This document shows positions 41,940 to 54,110 of a stretch of 64,000 nucleotides of DNA, one piece after another. The notes below the pieces were generated by a model. It had not been told where the DNA came from. It saw only the letters and a list, made by a program, of their open reading frames with translations, and did no database searches. This DNA comes from Isochrysis galbana (Eukaryota > Haptophyta > Isochrysidales > Isochrysidaceae): the NCBI GenBank assembly GCA_018136815.1, contig CM030942.1, forward strand, positions 807,797-871,796. Reading direction: 5' to 3'. Every line of letters starts with the position of its first letter. Within the stretch, counting starts at the first letter, position 1. Made by a program: the position numbers and the translations under genes.

Positions 41940-42268
41940 TCTCCCTCGCTGGCGCGCTGGCGCTCCTGAGCCCCAGGGGCCAGGGTTTCCACTCTGCACC
42001 AATTTGCCGGGGGAGGAGGGGTTGGAGCGTTGGAGCAGGAGTGAGCAGTGAGCTGGCGCCGACGGGCCAAGACGACAAGACGAGTGAATCAGGCGAGCCT
42101 GTGGGGAAGGGAGTGGGTCAGCAGGGCAGTCTGCTCCTTGCAAGCCATAAGGCATGCCAAGAAGATGGGTGGTGCCTCCCCCACAGCAGGAGAGGAGTGA
42201 GGAGTGGAGAGTGGAGAGGGGGGGGGGCTCGTACCCCACCCAGGGGCGAACTAAGTATAAACTTAGTT
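41940..42268 (+). repeat. Hairpin-ended GC-rich repeat R2, copy 5
   Basis: Contains TCCCTCGCTGGCGC, GGTTTCCACTCTGCACC, GGGAGTGGGTCAGCAGGGCA and the G/C-run before the perfect palindrome-like end AACTAAGTATAAACTTAGTT (42249-42268). It is shorter than copies 3 and 4 at its 5' side. Confidence 0.8.
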
Positions 42269-42328
42269 GAGAGTAAAGTAGACGATGGAGAGGCAACATG
42301 GGAGTGACTTGTTTTGGCCACAGGGCGA

Positions 42329-42379
42329 CCCCCCCCCCCCCCCCGCGCCCCGCGACGCCCCCCCCCCCCCCCCCCCCCC
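42329..42379 (+). repeat. Interrupted poly-C tract
   Basis: C16 (42329-42344) and C22 (42358-42379) are separated by GCGCCCCGCGACG. Such long C-runs are also seen at 27867-27900, 37946-37960, 39779-39828 and 56126-56156. Assembly length at these runs is unreliable. Confidence 0.9.
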
Positions 42380-42781
42380 TTCGCCGCGGCGCTCCCCCCT
42401 CCACACACACGCACTTCTTTCCCTGCACAGCAGAGAAACAAGTAGTAGTATCTCTTTCTCCCTGTTCTCCACGAAAAAGTACAATGCGAGGCAGCCACTT
42501 GGCTGCTGCAGCGGTCCCTGCAGTAAAGAGTAAGCGGTAAAGTACCCTTCTTCTCCCGCTGCGCTGCTGGTTTCGCGCGCAGAAATAGGGGGTGTGGTGT
42601 GGGGAGGGAGGGCGAGGAGAAGGCGAGGGGGGGGAGGGGAGGGAGGGGGGTCGCGAGGTGGCGGCAGGCTCTGCGGGGGGCCGAGGAGGTCGGGCTGGAG
42701 CGGGTGGACAGTGTGTTTCGCTGATAGAGGTAGTAGGAGCCGTGCTTGCTCAAGCGGCTTATTGTGCGCTGAGCAGGCTGG

Positions 42782-45700
42782 ATGCACACGCAACCTGCCC
42801 TCGAGGTGGCTGCCGAAGTCAATCAGTACGCCGCGATCGACAGTGATAGGCTCGGGTGTGAGATCCTCGACCTGGTGCGCAGGCGGGTCGCGGATCATGT
42901 GTGCGAGCTCCCAAGCTCAGCAGACTGGCTCATCCCATCGCTTGATGGCTCGTCACCAGCGCACACCTCGACCGAGACCGTTGCAAGCAGCGCGTGTGTG
43001 CCGCCGAGTGGTCACGCACCTGCCATACATTCGTACTCGCCTGCGGCTTCAGCCAGGCACAACATTGGGGTGGAACCGATTGTGCATTCTTCCTCGCATG
43101 TAGCTGCAGCCGGGCACAGCATCGGAGTGGAGCCAATCGATACGGTTTCGACAAGTGTTTCATCACAGTCCCGCCGCTGCAAGTACAATCAAGATACTTC
43201 CACTCATGCTTGTACAAGTACTCTTTCCCACGCACGACGCATCGATGCTTTGAAAGATTTGGCTCGCTCCAACGGCGACGGCTTGCACTTAGCCCTTTCA
43301 TCTATAGAGAGGTTGCGCAGCGAGAGAAATATCGACGAATTGTACGAACAGCTTGCAGCTGCATTTCGTCACCGGCGTTGCTGTGTCATAGCACTGCGTG
43401 CCTGGGTGCAACAGACGAGGGAGACGACACTACTGCGGCTCTCTCGATCGCTGTCATCTCAATCTATCCTTCGATCTGCGTTTGACACTTGGCTCCGTTG
43501 TGTTGTCATCGAAGCCAAGCTGGAACTTGCAGCGAGATATTTTGTAGCCAGGGACACTGGTCAGCGGCAGCCCACCACATTTGTTTCCGGGGTTGGTACA
43601 GCCTTCCATTCAACGATGCGCGTCTGCTGGGCTCGTTGGGCAAGTCAAACAGGGCATGGCAAGAAAGCAAGCCACCGTGATGGCGACAACATACGCGGCG
43701 GGAAGGGCAGTCGTAGGTCGCGCATGACGCATTTGCAGTGCACCTTCGACCAGTGGCGCGCGGTTGCGCAACGAGTACGGCACCTACGGCGGCTTCATGT
43801 CCCTAATCTTGTGCATTCATGCACATTCAAAGCGTCTCATGAGCTGAAGAGAGCGGTCCACCTATGGATCAATGCAGTGAAGAAGGTGCCGTCGCATATC
43901 CCATCGAGACATGGGAACGACGAGTCAATGTTAATCATGGGCACGTCCAAGATGGCATCACAAAATAAGGTAAGTCTTGCTGTCCCTCTTTAGATCAGCT
44001 TCACAGAGGCAACACTTGGGATTTACATTCACTGTGCTAGACGTTCGAGCAGAGCACCGCCTAATCATGTTTTGGCCATGCTACTACGCCCGGCCTCACG
44101 ATTTTTCGGCCTGCTTATAGTGCAGCTGTTTCTCACCTCGCTGTGTCCTTTCGGCAACTGACCGCCCACGCTTGCCGTTTTTTCTCCGCAATTCGCAGCA
44201 TCCGCAACCACCACTGGCGAGGCCTGCCAATCCGGAGATTGGGGCGGAGACGCGGCGCATGGTTCACAGCGAGGCTGAACAGGCTGCCGCCGCCGTGCGC
44301 GCTCTCGAGGAGGAGCTGGAAGACGAACGGCGACGGCTCCTCCGCGCCCTCGATGAGCAACGAGCTGTGGTCCTTGCTGCTGCCGCATCTGCTAGTGCAC
44401 ATGCTCAAGCCCTAGCAGATGTAAGGCGGGAGAGTGAGGCGGCTGTCTTGGCAGTGAAGGCAACTGCCGCGGATGTCGAGCGTAACCTCCAGGAGCAGCT
44501 AGCAGCTCAGCAAGATGGCGCGATGGAGGCAGCGACCGAAGCGGCAGCAGAGATAGCGACTGCAGCGCTAAGTCTCGCCGACGCGGATGCGGACATCTCA
44601 AGATTGTTAGGGCAACGAAAGCAGGATCGGGAGACAGCGCAGGTTGCAATAAGGCAGACTCTCCAGGCTCAGGCTGAACTAAAAGCCCTAGCGCTCCAGG
44701 TAGACGAGGCAAAGGCAGCCTCAGCGGCGGCGGAGCAGGCTGCGATAAATGCGCGCGAGGAAGCAAATATCGCTCTTTCAAAGCACACTGCCGCTGCTAC
44801 TGAGGCGGAAACGGCAGCTGAGGCAGTCCGCGCGCGTGACTTGTGCTTGCAAGATGAGCAAAGAGCACGCAGGGCGGAATGCGTAGCCCTTACCGCTGCT
44901 TTAGCCGACGCTGATGAAGCCGCAACCAGGGCGGTGGAGGGCGTAGTGTCCGCCCGCTCTTGGGAGGCCAGCGCTCGTGAATCTGCCGCGGCATATGCGC
45001 TGGCTGCAGAGCAGATGCGGTCAGCAACGGATATTGCGGTTTCAGAAGCGATGGGCGCGGTACAAGCCAGAATGCTTGCAGAGCGAGCGGCAGAAGCGGC
45101 TGCTCTTCGTTCGGCTGTTGCTGAGGCAGAAGCAGAGACTGAAGCATTGGTCCGTTTGGTGCACGTGGAGGCCGAACGTGCCAACAAGGCCACGGAAACG
45201 GTGTTGGCAGCGAGGGAAGCGGCAAAGGAGGCAGCCATCGAGGCAGGGAGGGAGGCGGCGGAGACCGTCTTGCGCCATGCTCAAGAAGTCCAGCATCTTC
45301 GGGAGAGAGCTGAGGTGGCTGAGGATGCTGCAGCAGTGGCAAAAGCACGGGCCGATGTAGCCGAGTCGTCAATGAAAATTCAAGCTGCTAGTCATGCCGA
45401 AGCACTAGCCGCAGCGGCAGCCTCGGCTTCAAAGGACCGCGAGGCACTCATGACAGAGCTGGATCAAACGCTCAACGCCCAGCTGGAGGCCGCTCGCGAT
45501 GAGGCGACAGCTACGGCCAAAGCCGTGGCAAACGCTGCGGAAGCCGTGGCGCGCCGTCGTGAGTTTGAGGCCGGGCTGCTTTCTCGAGAGCTATGGCGGG
45601 CAGAGGAGTTGACCCGTGTGACAGAACACAAGAGAGTGGCACTAGCATCGCAAGTCCAGCTGAATGTCTGCGCCTTGAGGGATGCCACACTTCTGGGCGA

Positions 45701-48700
45701 AACATCGGCTTCAGCTCTTAGCCATGCTCTCGCTGAGACCGAGGCTTCTGCTGCCGCATCGGGCGCACGGGAGATGGCCGCACTGGCAGCTGCAGACGAC
45801 GCCAAATCGACAATGTCCTACGCAGGCGCGGCGCTGGAGAGCCTTTCCCGCACCCTTGCAGACATGGAGATTGAGGCCGCCAGGTGTGTGGCAGATGCAA
45901 CTGCGGAGGCGGCAACCGTGGCGGCACTAGAGGCAGAGAGGAAGGAGCTCATGGAGGCGCGAGCTGCAGACCTTGAGCGTCATGTGGTGGTGCGCTCTGA
46001 GGCATCGGCGATAGCAACGAAGCTTAGCCAAGGACTCAGCAAACTCAAACAATTAGAGATGGATGCCGATGCGCAAAAAGAAGACCATGCTGCGGCCATG
46101 GCTGCAATCACGGCGGAGTTGACAGCAGCCAATGCGCGCGCAAAGTCGAGCAGCGATGCAGCGTTGGCTTTACGTGCCGAATTGAAACACGCTGAAGAAA
46201 CCCAAGCAGAGCTACAAGCTGATGCGGCCTGGCGGTTGGCAGAGGCCGCAGAGGCTGCAGAAGCTGCTGGTGCACTTGCCCGTCGTGAAGCACAGGCTGC
46301 GTGCGCCGGCGCGGCGCAGACAGCCAAATGGGAGGCCGAGACAGAAGCAGAAGCGAGTCGCATTGTTGCAGCGGCTGTCGCTGCTGTCACAGAGAGCGAA
46401 CTGTGTCGCGAGCTAGCGGAGCAAGATGCTGAGCTAAGGTGGGCAGATAATGAGCGAGCCGCACTCCACGGGAGCCTGGACGCCGCACATGCTGCTGCTG
46501 TTCGTGCCGAGACGGATAGGCTAGTCGTATCGGAGGCACTTCGTGAGTGCGAAATGGATGCAGGCGAGGCTGCCATTGCCCACGCTTCTGCGGTCCAACT
46601 ACAAGCGGAAGCGATCGCCACAACATACAACGCCGAAAAAGCTGACATGGCGACGGCAGCGGCACTCCGCTCAAAGCCTGGTGATGTGTTGCGGCGAGAG
46701 GTGACATTGGAAGAGACTTCCGCCGCCCCAGCCCAGCATGTCGACGATTCCGAGGCCGCCGCGGCTGAGGCCTCGCGACGCGCCTTTGTTGATGGGCAAG
46801 CGGGAGCAAATTCTGAGAACGAAGCACGGCTCTTGAATGATGTGCTCCAAGACGAGGCGACTAGAGCAAGTACTATAGCTCTTGCTGACGAGCATATTTT
46901 ACGTCTAAGAGTGGCTGAGGCGGCCGCGGCGGCGGAAGCGAGCGCTGCTGAGAAAATAGCGGAAGCGGCAGATGCCGCAGAGGCACGAGTGGCAGCCGAG
47001 CGTGCTATAAACGCACAATTGATTTTGGACGAGAAGGCGGCGACGCTGAGGCGAATGGGGGCCGTTCTCGCAGAACGAGTCTTACGATCCATGGCTCGTC
47101 GCTTTGTCCGATCCTGGCGGAATCGATGCCGACGGACACGCCTGGCGTGGTGCTTTCGCCACCATTCAGCTACGGCACACGCTTTTTTCTCTCTCGCCAA
47201 AGTGCCGGCGGAGACAAAACGACGTGCCGATGTTGCTGGTCATCTGGCCTCTCTAGAACGGGCTGGAGCTGCAAAAGTCGCCCTCGTGTCTCTCACGTCA
47301 TGTTTCACTGCATGGCGCAAGCGCACCTCACAGAGGTTCACTGCTATCAACCTTCGCATGAAGGCGGAAGACTCTCTTTCAAATCGACACCGTCGCCTCG
47401 GAGTCGCCGCAATGGCGGCAGCCATGGCCAAAGGCCGGAGAGATGCTGATTTCAACGGGCGAGTACACGCACTGCGGATAGAGAAGCAAGCGCAAATGGC
47501 TACAAGAGCGTTGCGCGAGTGGAGGGCCGGCGCGCGCAAAGCTTCGTTTCTATACAAAAGCGAAACCACGTTGCGCCTATCAGTGCAATTTCGAGCCCTC
47601 CAGGTTGCGTTCACCACCCTCCTCGACGACGAGTGTTCACGCAAAGACACACAGCGATCGAACTTAATCGTTCTGCGCTGGCGATGTTTGCGTGCACTGA
47701 TGCGTTGGAGGCAACGCAAGTTGCTTGCAGCCTCGCTCAAGAGGAACGAGACCAGACTCAAAACAATATTTGCGCACAAGTCGCTTCTGCGGGCGGTCCA
47801 GAGGGTGCGAACTTGCTATCTAGTGAATAAATGTTCCGCAATAGCCCGACAGCACCTGACAAAACTTCAATTTGCCCGCCTGCATGTCGTGACACGGCAT
47901 GCCGTGGAGACTAGAGCAGGCCGAGTCAATAGGGAGAACCGCGCACTCGAGGCTGGACGGAAGCTCTGCATGTGCCGCATGGCGGGCATCGTAAAGAAAT
48001 GGAGGGAGTGGGCACACCAAGCAAGCGACGCGTCAAGCCTGAAGCAGCGGTACGCGTTGCGACGCGGGTGGACGGCTTGGTGCACCGCGGCCACTGTGCA
48101 TCGCCGCGGGGAGAAGATTGAAGCACGCACCACAAAGGCAATGCGTTGTACGGCACTGCGACGTTCATTCTTCGCGTTGCGCGTTGCTACGGACGCACTC
48201 GCTCACGGCGCATCGGCACAATTCAAGGCGATCCGTCATTTCCGCAGTGCGACGTCACGGCGAATGTTGTTTAATTTGCGGAATGCCGCCGTACTTCATT
48301 GGACGGTGATTGTGCCCAGTCGTACTTGCTTCTACAAATCATCTCTTCGTCGAGGGCTTCACGAGCTGGGCAAATATGCCATGCGCGCATCGCTGTCGCA
48401 CATGGCATATCAAGTATACCGTCATTCGTCACTGGCTCGGGCAATGCTTGTCTTTTGCTCCCAAAGCGAGCAACATAAGGGGCATTCAATGATCCGGCTT
48501 GCAGTTGGTCACTGTGAGACTCGCATGTGTATCGTAGCTCTGCGGAAGTGGCGCGTGGCAGCAAAAGATCGCCGTGCACTCCAAGAGCTGTATGCGATGG
48601 CCTGGCTACATTGTCGGCAAATGCTTCATCAAGTTGCTTTGCGACGACTTTTTGCGAATTGGATCACTCTTGCTGGAAGTCGATGCGTTGGCTCATCAGC

Positions 48701-51700
48701 GAAACTCGTCGGCATCCGTTGTAGGTGGCGGAGATGGCAACGCACAGTCGAAGATGCGCGTGCGGACCGCCTCCGAAGCGACTCTGCTACATGGTGTCTG
48801 CGTTTCTGCGAGGCCCGCGGGGCGTTTCGACTTTGGGCTTCCCTACGCTTAGAGATGTCAACGAATAGGGCACGTTTTCGAAGCCTCGTGCATCAGGTGC
48901 GAGACCGGCGAGTAGTCTCCACCCTCGCAATCTGGCAGAATATATCGTATTGGTCACGCGAGCTCAGCCAGCATATATTGTCAGCGACGTCTGCCGCGCG
49001 GCGTGCGGTGTATCGTCGCCGTCTGCATTTCGCCATGAGGAGCTGGCATTGCGTGGCCGATGCACGGGCCAAGATCTCATGCATTGCCGTTGATGTTACC
49101 ACATTCCTTTCATTGAGGAACATCAAGCTGAAGATGAAAAAATGGCGCCAACAGTCGGATCATGAAGCAGCTGCATCATGCCAATTCGGTGTCGCAGTCC
49201 ACGCACACGCCACGACTTCCACGCGCAGTCTGCTTCGACGTTGGTGTCGTGCCGTGCTTGCGACTCGCCGCGTGCGGCACGATCCCATTGCCACTCTCCT
49301 TGCTCGCTCTCATCCGGCGTCTGCTCCACCGGCAAATCGGAGAGTTGTTGCAATCGCCGATGCTTTTGCTGCAGCACGCCGCCATCGGATACTCGCCGAA
49401 GCTGCTGAGTTTTGGAAATGCATCGTTTCTTCGCGCCGGTCACTGCAAGAAACCGAAATGAAGGCTGCAAGAGCACGGGGCCATCGAGCCTCTCGGCGCG
49501 GGCTGCTACGCTGGGTGTGCAGATGGAAGCGCGACATGATGCACGAGCGCTCCAAAACTCACCTGTGCATAGCCTTCAGGAATCGCCATACCCTCAATGC
49601 ACTTCGGCAATGGGGAAGCAACGCGAACACGGCGGCGCTTAATGTTCGCCAACTGAGTGCAGCACGTGTCGCTTGGCTCACATTTTGCACTGCTCGCTGG
49701 AGGAGCACATGTGGCGTAATGAAAGTTCGGACTGACCGTGGGACACGTGCCAAAGAAGCAAGCGCAACAGCCACAAAACGTATTCTTGAGAAGTCGCTTG
49801 GCATGTGGAGGAGGTTCTCGGCAAAACAGCGCGATAATTGCAGAATTTTTTCTTGTGCTGCGAGTCATTTTGCGCATGCAACGCCAGTATGGTTGATGAG
49901 GCGTGCTTTGAGAGATTGGAACTATCGGATGCGTGCGTGCTCGATCACTAAGATGGCCGCCCGGGGAGAATTAGGGCATGCCGCGCGCCTGAACCACTAC
50001 TTCAGGTCATTGAAAGCACTACATCGTGCGATTGCTGCCAAGCAGTCTTTTCTTAAGAGACAGGAAAGTGGGGCCGGGCGTATCGAAGGCCGTCAAGGCA
50101 CTGTGTCGGGCACTCCATCAGACGGTGGGCGCAATGGTTTCTCTTGCAACGAAAGTCCTTCCATGCGACCCGATTCCGCGCCGTCGGCTCATCACTCCGC
50201 GACGGGAGTCTTGTTTGGCGGTCTTCTCGCAGGAGTCCTCGACGATGCAATTGCTGCGCCTTTCGTACTGCACTCACTTTCCAAATCCCGAGATTTTCGC
50301 GAAGATGCCGCAGGAGACACGATTTCGGCAACAATGGTGGCCGCGGCGGGCTCTGTTGCGCGAGCTGAAGCTCTTGCGACAGCCGAAGCGCAGGGACAGG
50401 ATGTCATCGGCATTGCACTCACTGAAGGTTGCTACGTCATGGCATTGCGTAACACGGTCGCAGAGGCTGACGAAGAGCATCGCAATACCCAAGAAATCCT
50501 GGCGCGAGAACGCGCAAAAGCTGAGGTGGATGGCGTACGGCGCGATGAGCAGGCCGCTTGCTTAGCATCTGCGCAAGAACAACTCGAATCGATGAGTGCC
50601 AAGCTTGAGCAAGCTCTGCTACAACGGGAGGCCGACGCGGCTTTCTCCGCTGCTCGCGAACACGAGCGCAGGCGGCGTACGGCTGCTGCCCTGCGCGCAC
50701 AAAGGTGTGCACTTGCCGTACAGTTAGAACGAGAGAGAGAGGTGCAAACGACTTCTCTGGAAGCGGCAAAATCAGCGACACGAGACGCTCTCACTGCGGC
50801 ACGCGAAGTGGCTGAAGTTGCTCGGACCGCAGCTGTGGATGCCGACGAGGCTCGTCAGAAGGCGGCTGCATATGCAGCGGAGGCGGAAGCGGCAACGGCA
50901 GCCCTGGTGGCGAGCTCCGCTGAGACATGTGCGGCATTGGAAGCGCAACATAATGCAGAATCATTAGCTGCACAGGCAGAAGAAGAATGTCGGCGTGAAA
51001 GCGATCGTGCGAGTGCTTTGGCTGAGGCTCTGGCGAAGGCAGTTCGCCATCACGAGATTCAGCTGTGTCTTTTGGCCGAGGAAGTCGCATCCTCGGAGGC
51101 ACGTGCTGATCAAGCGAAAGCAGCTGCGGCGGCATCGGAGGTGAAGGCTGAGATCCACGTGCATCAAGTTTCTGAAGCTGCTGCCGAATCCATCGCAGTG
51201 GCAACTCGCGCGTACGAGGAACAAATAGCGCACGCGCTAGCATCTGCTGCGTCCGCATCTAAGGAGGCTGACGCCATGAGAGGAGCGCTTGTCCAGGCAG
51301 AGGAACGCTTCGCCCTCGAGTCAGCAGCACGAGCTGAAGCCGACGTGCGTGCAGCCACAGCGGAAAGAAAAGCAGCTACAGATGTTGCAGCTAGGAGGGA
51401 GGCGGAGAGTCGCGCGTCTGCAGCCGCAGAGGCAGCTTCACTTGCTCGGCGCACCTTGCAGCAGAGAGTCAACGACATCTCGGCATCTCATCCGGACCAC
51501 GACTCAATATCAAGGTACGAGGAGCGCGAGCGCGCGATGCGTGAGCAGTGCGACAACCTCTCAGCGACCATCAACTCTCTACGCAAGCAACTAGATGCGA
51601 AAGCTGAAGCAACCGTCGCGACCGCTGCCGATGCTCATGAGGCTACAGAGTACGAACAAGGGGGGCATGCACAACGGATGCACGTTCTACAAGAATACGT

Positions 51701-52661
51701 CGCATCCTCTGTACGCGATATCACGGCGCTGCGTGAGGAGTTGGCGATTTCAAAGGCTGCCGAGGCTGCAACTAGCGCAAAGTTGGAGTCGGCAACAACT
51801 GCACTTCAGCACCCGAAAGAGGCTCGCAGGGGGGGAGGCCTCGCTGCCATGGAGCGCCATGCCTACCAGAGTCAGATTGCGGATCTCCAAGCTGAGCTGG
51901 AAGCTCTTCGTCGAATTCACGAACCTAAAACCCCGACATCTATGGATTCAAATACACCTAGCGCTCTACCACGACCGGAGCCACACTTGGTAGAGGCGAC
52001 GCCGACGACCTCAAACATCGCTGCACATACTCCAGGTGCGCTTGGCGCTGTGGTTTCGATGAATAATGAAACCCCGGCGGTACTCGAATTACGTGAGGCA
52101 CTCAGGCTCAGCGAAGAACGAAGGCTAGCGGAGGCTGAGGATCTGGACTCCCAAGTTCGCCTCACGCTCCGGCTACATGCTCAATTGCAACACGAACGGC
52201 AAGCTCAACAGACATGCGAAGATATGACGAATTTTTCGCCTATATCTGAATCGACTAGGGCACAGACTTCCTCGCCGGTAATGATGCGAACTGGCAGTGA
52301 TGTGAGTGCAGCGATTGTATCTGCGGCGAGTCCAAGCTTCCTTCCAACGACATCTTGGCTGCTGCCGGGCTCGTATCCGCCAACCTTCTCCCCAGGGAAA
52401 GAAAATTCCGTTGCTTGGTGCACGACGTCAGCAACAGCACCCACTTCCGGAATGCCAAGAAGCGGCACACCAAGCTTGAAAAGCAGGTCGGGGTTGAATG
52501 ACTCAAGTGCCTCGGACACAAGACTTCAATATGGTTCAGGAAAGCATACACGTCATGTTGCAACTTCCGTTGCACGACGCGTTGCCAGTGATGTCGCAAG
52601 CCGTGGTGTAGCCTCGGGGGCGCGTGTTCCCTCGAATGGAACACCCCGCGTCCGCGTCTAA
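42782..52661 (+). CDS. Giant Sfi1-like, centrin-binding coiled-coil protein
   Basis: Exons 42782-43969 and 44199-52661 join in phase 0 across a 229-base intron, giving about 3,216 residues. Exon 1 has about five short helical repeats with the Sfi1 pattern (ALRAWVQQT, AFDTWLRCVV, TFDQWRAVAQ, AVHLWINAVK). Residues about 410-1340 are Ala/Glu-rich coiled coil. Residues about 1340-2350 hold roughly twenty more W-containing repeats (FVRSWRNRC, CFTAWRKRT, ALREWRAG, AFRLWASLR, SLGMWRRFS). Residues about 2440-2960 are a second Ala/Glu coiled coil. The tail is Ser/Thr/Pro-rich with several TP sites (PKTPTSMDSNTPS), possible kinase targets. Sfi1 repeats bind centrins and build contractile or scaffold fibres at basal bodies and centrosomes, so this is probably a basal-body component; that role is inferred. 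A second large exon without introns is unusual in this window. Confidence 0.8.
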
Positions 52662-54110
52662 TACGGGTGTTTTACGATAGCTGTTGTTGCACGCGTGATG
52701 TCCAACCCGGGCATCTAGCTAGAAGCTCACGATCAAGACGCGGATATATGCCAAATAGTCCCGAGACCGGTAATAGTGACCGGGAAAGCACGTGGCAAAC
52801 GCCCAACGCATATCTCTTCTCATTTCTCCAGCATTCGGTCTCTCTTTATTTTCAATATGCCATAAAATGTTGTACCTCGGTCAACCCCATGCGCTGGAGA
52901 TGCGGCGGCGGCTCGATAGTCGCACAGCGCGGAGCACTCAGCGAAGGCGCGCGCCGATCTCGCGGGCGGTGGGCGCGGCAGCGCGGCGTGGCGGAGAGAC
53001 ATTTTCACACCCTAATAAATAAGATGAATATGCCGAAAACGGGATTTTGCCAATGATATGATTCGCTCAATGATATTGATTCTACTGCCGAGCGTGTTTC
53101 ATATCTATAGGATGCGACCGAAATATACACTAGGCGTCCATCCGTAGTTTTGGGCGAGAGCGAGAGAACGTATAGAATTATAACGGTACATGCCAATGAC
53201 GAAAGAGAAGCCTAACGAGTGTCGCGAATCGCGGGTGCGACACGCACGAACGCGCGTCTAGCGAGGCCATCCCCCTCACCACCGCCATGCCAGCGAGGTG
53301 AGATGTCGTGATCGACAACACCGATGGCCCGCGTACTCCCAGCGGCCAGCGGGGGTACCATATTTCCCCCGTCCCCGGCTGGTACCCCGGGACTTTCGAT
53401 ATCGCGCGCCTCAATCAGAGAGAGTCCAGCCCCGAGCTTTTGCCTTTGTCGGCTGCTGCCTGGAGTTCCTTCATCGCGATGGTACTTTTCACCACCAATC
53501 GTCTAAGCCGCGATAGGTAAGTTTTCCTACTTCTTATCACTAAAGTACGACCTTGAGTTGCTACCACCTTTCAAGCAAGGTACACGCAGTCTTAACTACC
53601 CGACCGATGCCGTACTGAGTTGGACGATATTCTGCCGCCGCCAAGGTGAGACCGGGGTATGTTGGTTAGTTTCTCGTCGTGACTTGCAGCTGAACTTGCG
53701 AGTACATGGATATTGGGCGTGGAATTGAATCACTGTGAGCTGGTCTTGAGCATCAGGCTAGTCTAAGCTGAGGCGCGGCCCGCCGTAGTCTTCAGTTCTC
53801 AATTCTCAAGGTTTGCTCGGCGTCCAACAGTGCACATAAGAACGTCTTCATCTATCAGGGGGTGGGACTGTCTTTGAGAATGCCAGTACGGTGGCAGTGA
53901 CAATTGGAAGTGCTCCTCGCGGATGCTCGTCTTGGTTGACGTGCGCGTAAAAACAATGCAATTTGCAATGCATAAGAAGCCCTGAACGTCTCATCATCTG
54001 ATCGGGCGCCTCTCTTGATCAGTAGGCAGATGCGCGCCGCACGGTAGGAAGCCATCGTTCATCGGCGTGAAAGAATGCTTGCGCCGAATTTCCATTCAAG
54101 GCCTTCAAGT
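52662..54110. other. Intergenic, nothing recognised
   Basis: Between the stop codons of the convergent Sfi1-like and kinase genes no gene, RNA gene or repeat family could be supported. The few open frames (for example 53308-53520) are short and lack protein-like composition. Confidence 0.6.

Larger units (their letters stand above)
41108..42781. other. Repeat-rich interval upstream of the giant Sfi1-like gene
   Basis: Holds a G-run (41131-41142), LINE copy D (about 41310-41535), an R2 copy (41940-42268), two long C-runs (42329-42344 and 42358-42379), and purine-rich DNA (42595-42700) just before the next gene. No gene is supported. Confidence 0.6.

Noticed and set aside
44392..52644. Many long reverse-strand and alternate-frame ORFs inside the Sfi1-like gene
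   Set aside because: They are shadows caused by Ala/Glu-rich (GCN/GAN) codon bias of the real frame and lack any domain.
53298..53520. Overlapping small ORFs on the plus strand
   Set aside because: Three frames are open over the same 200 bases with no start context, motif or neighbouring exon signal.
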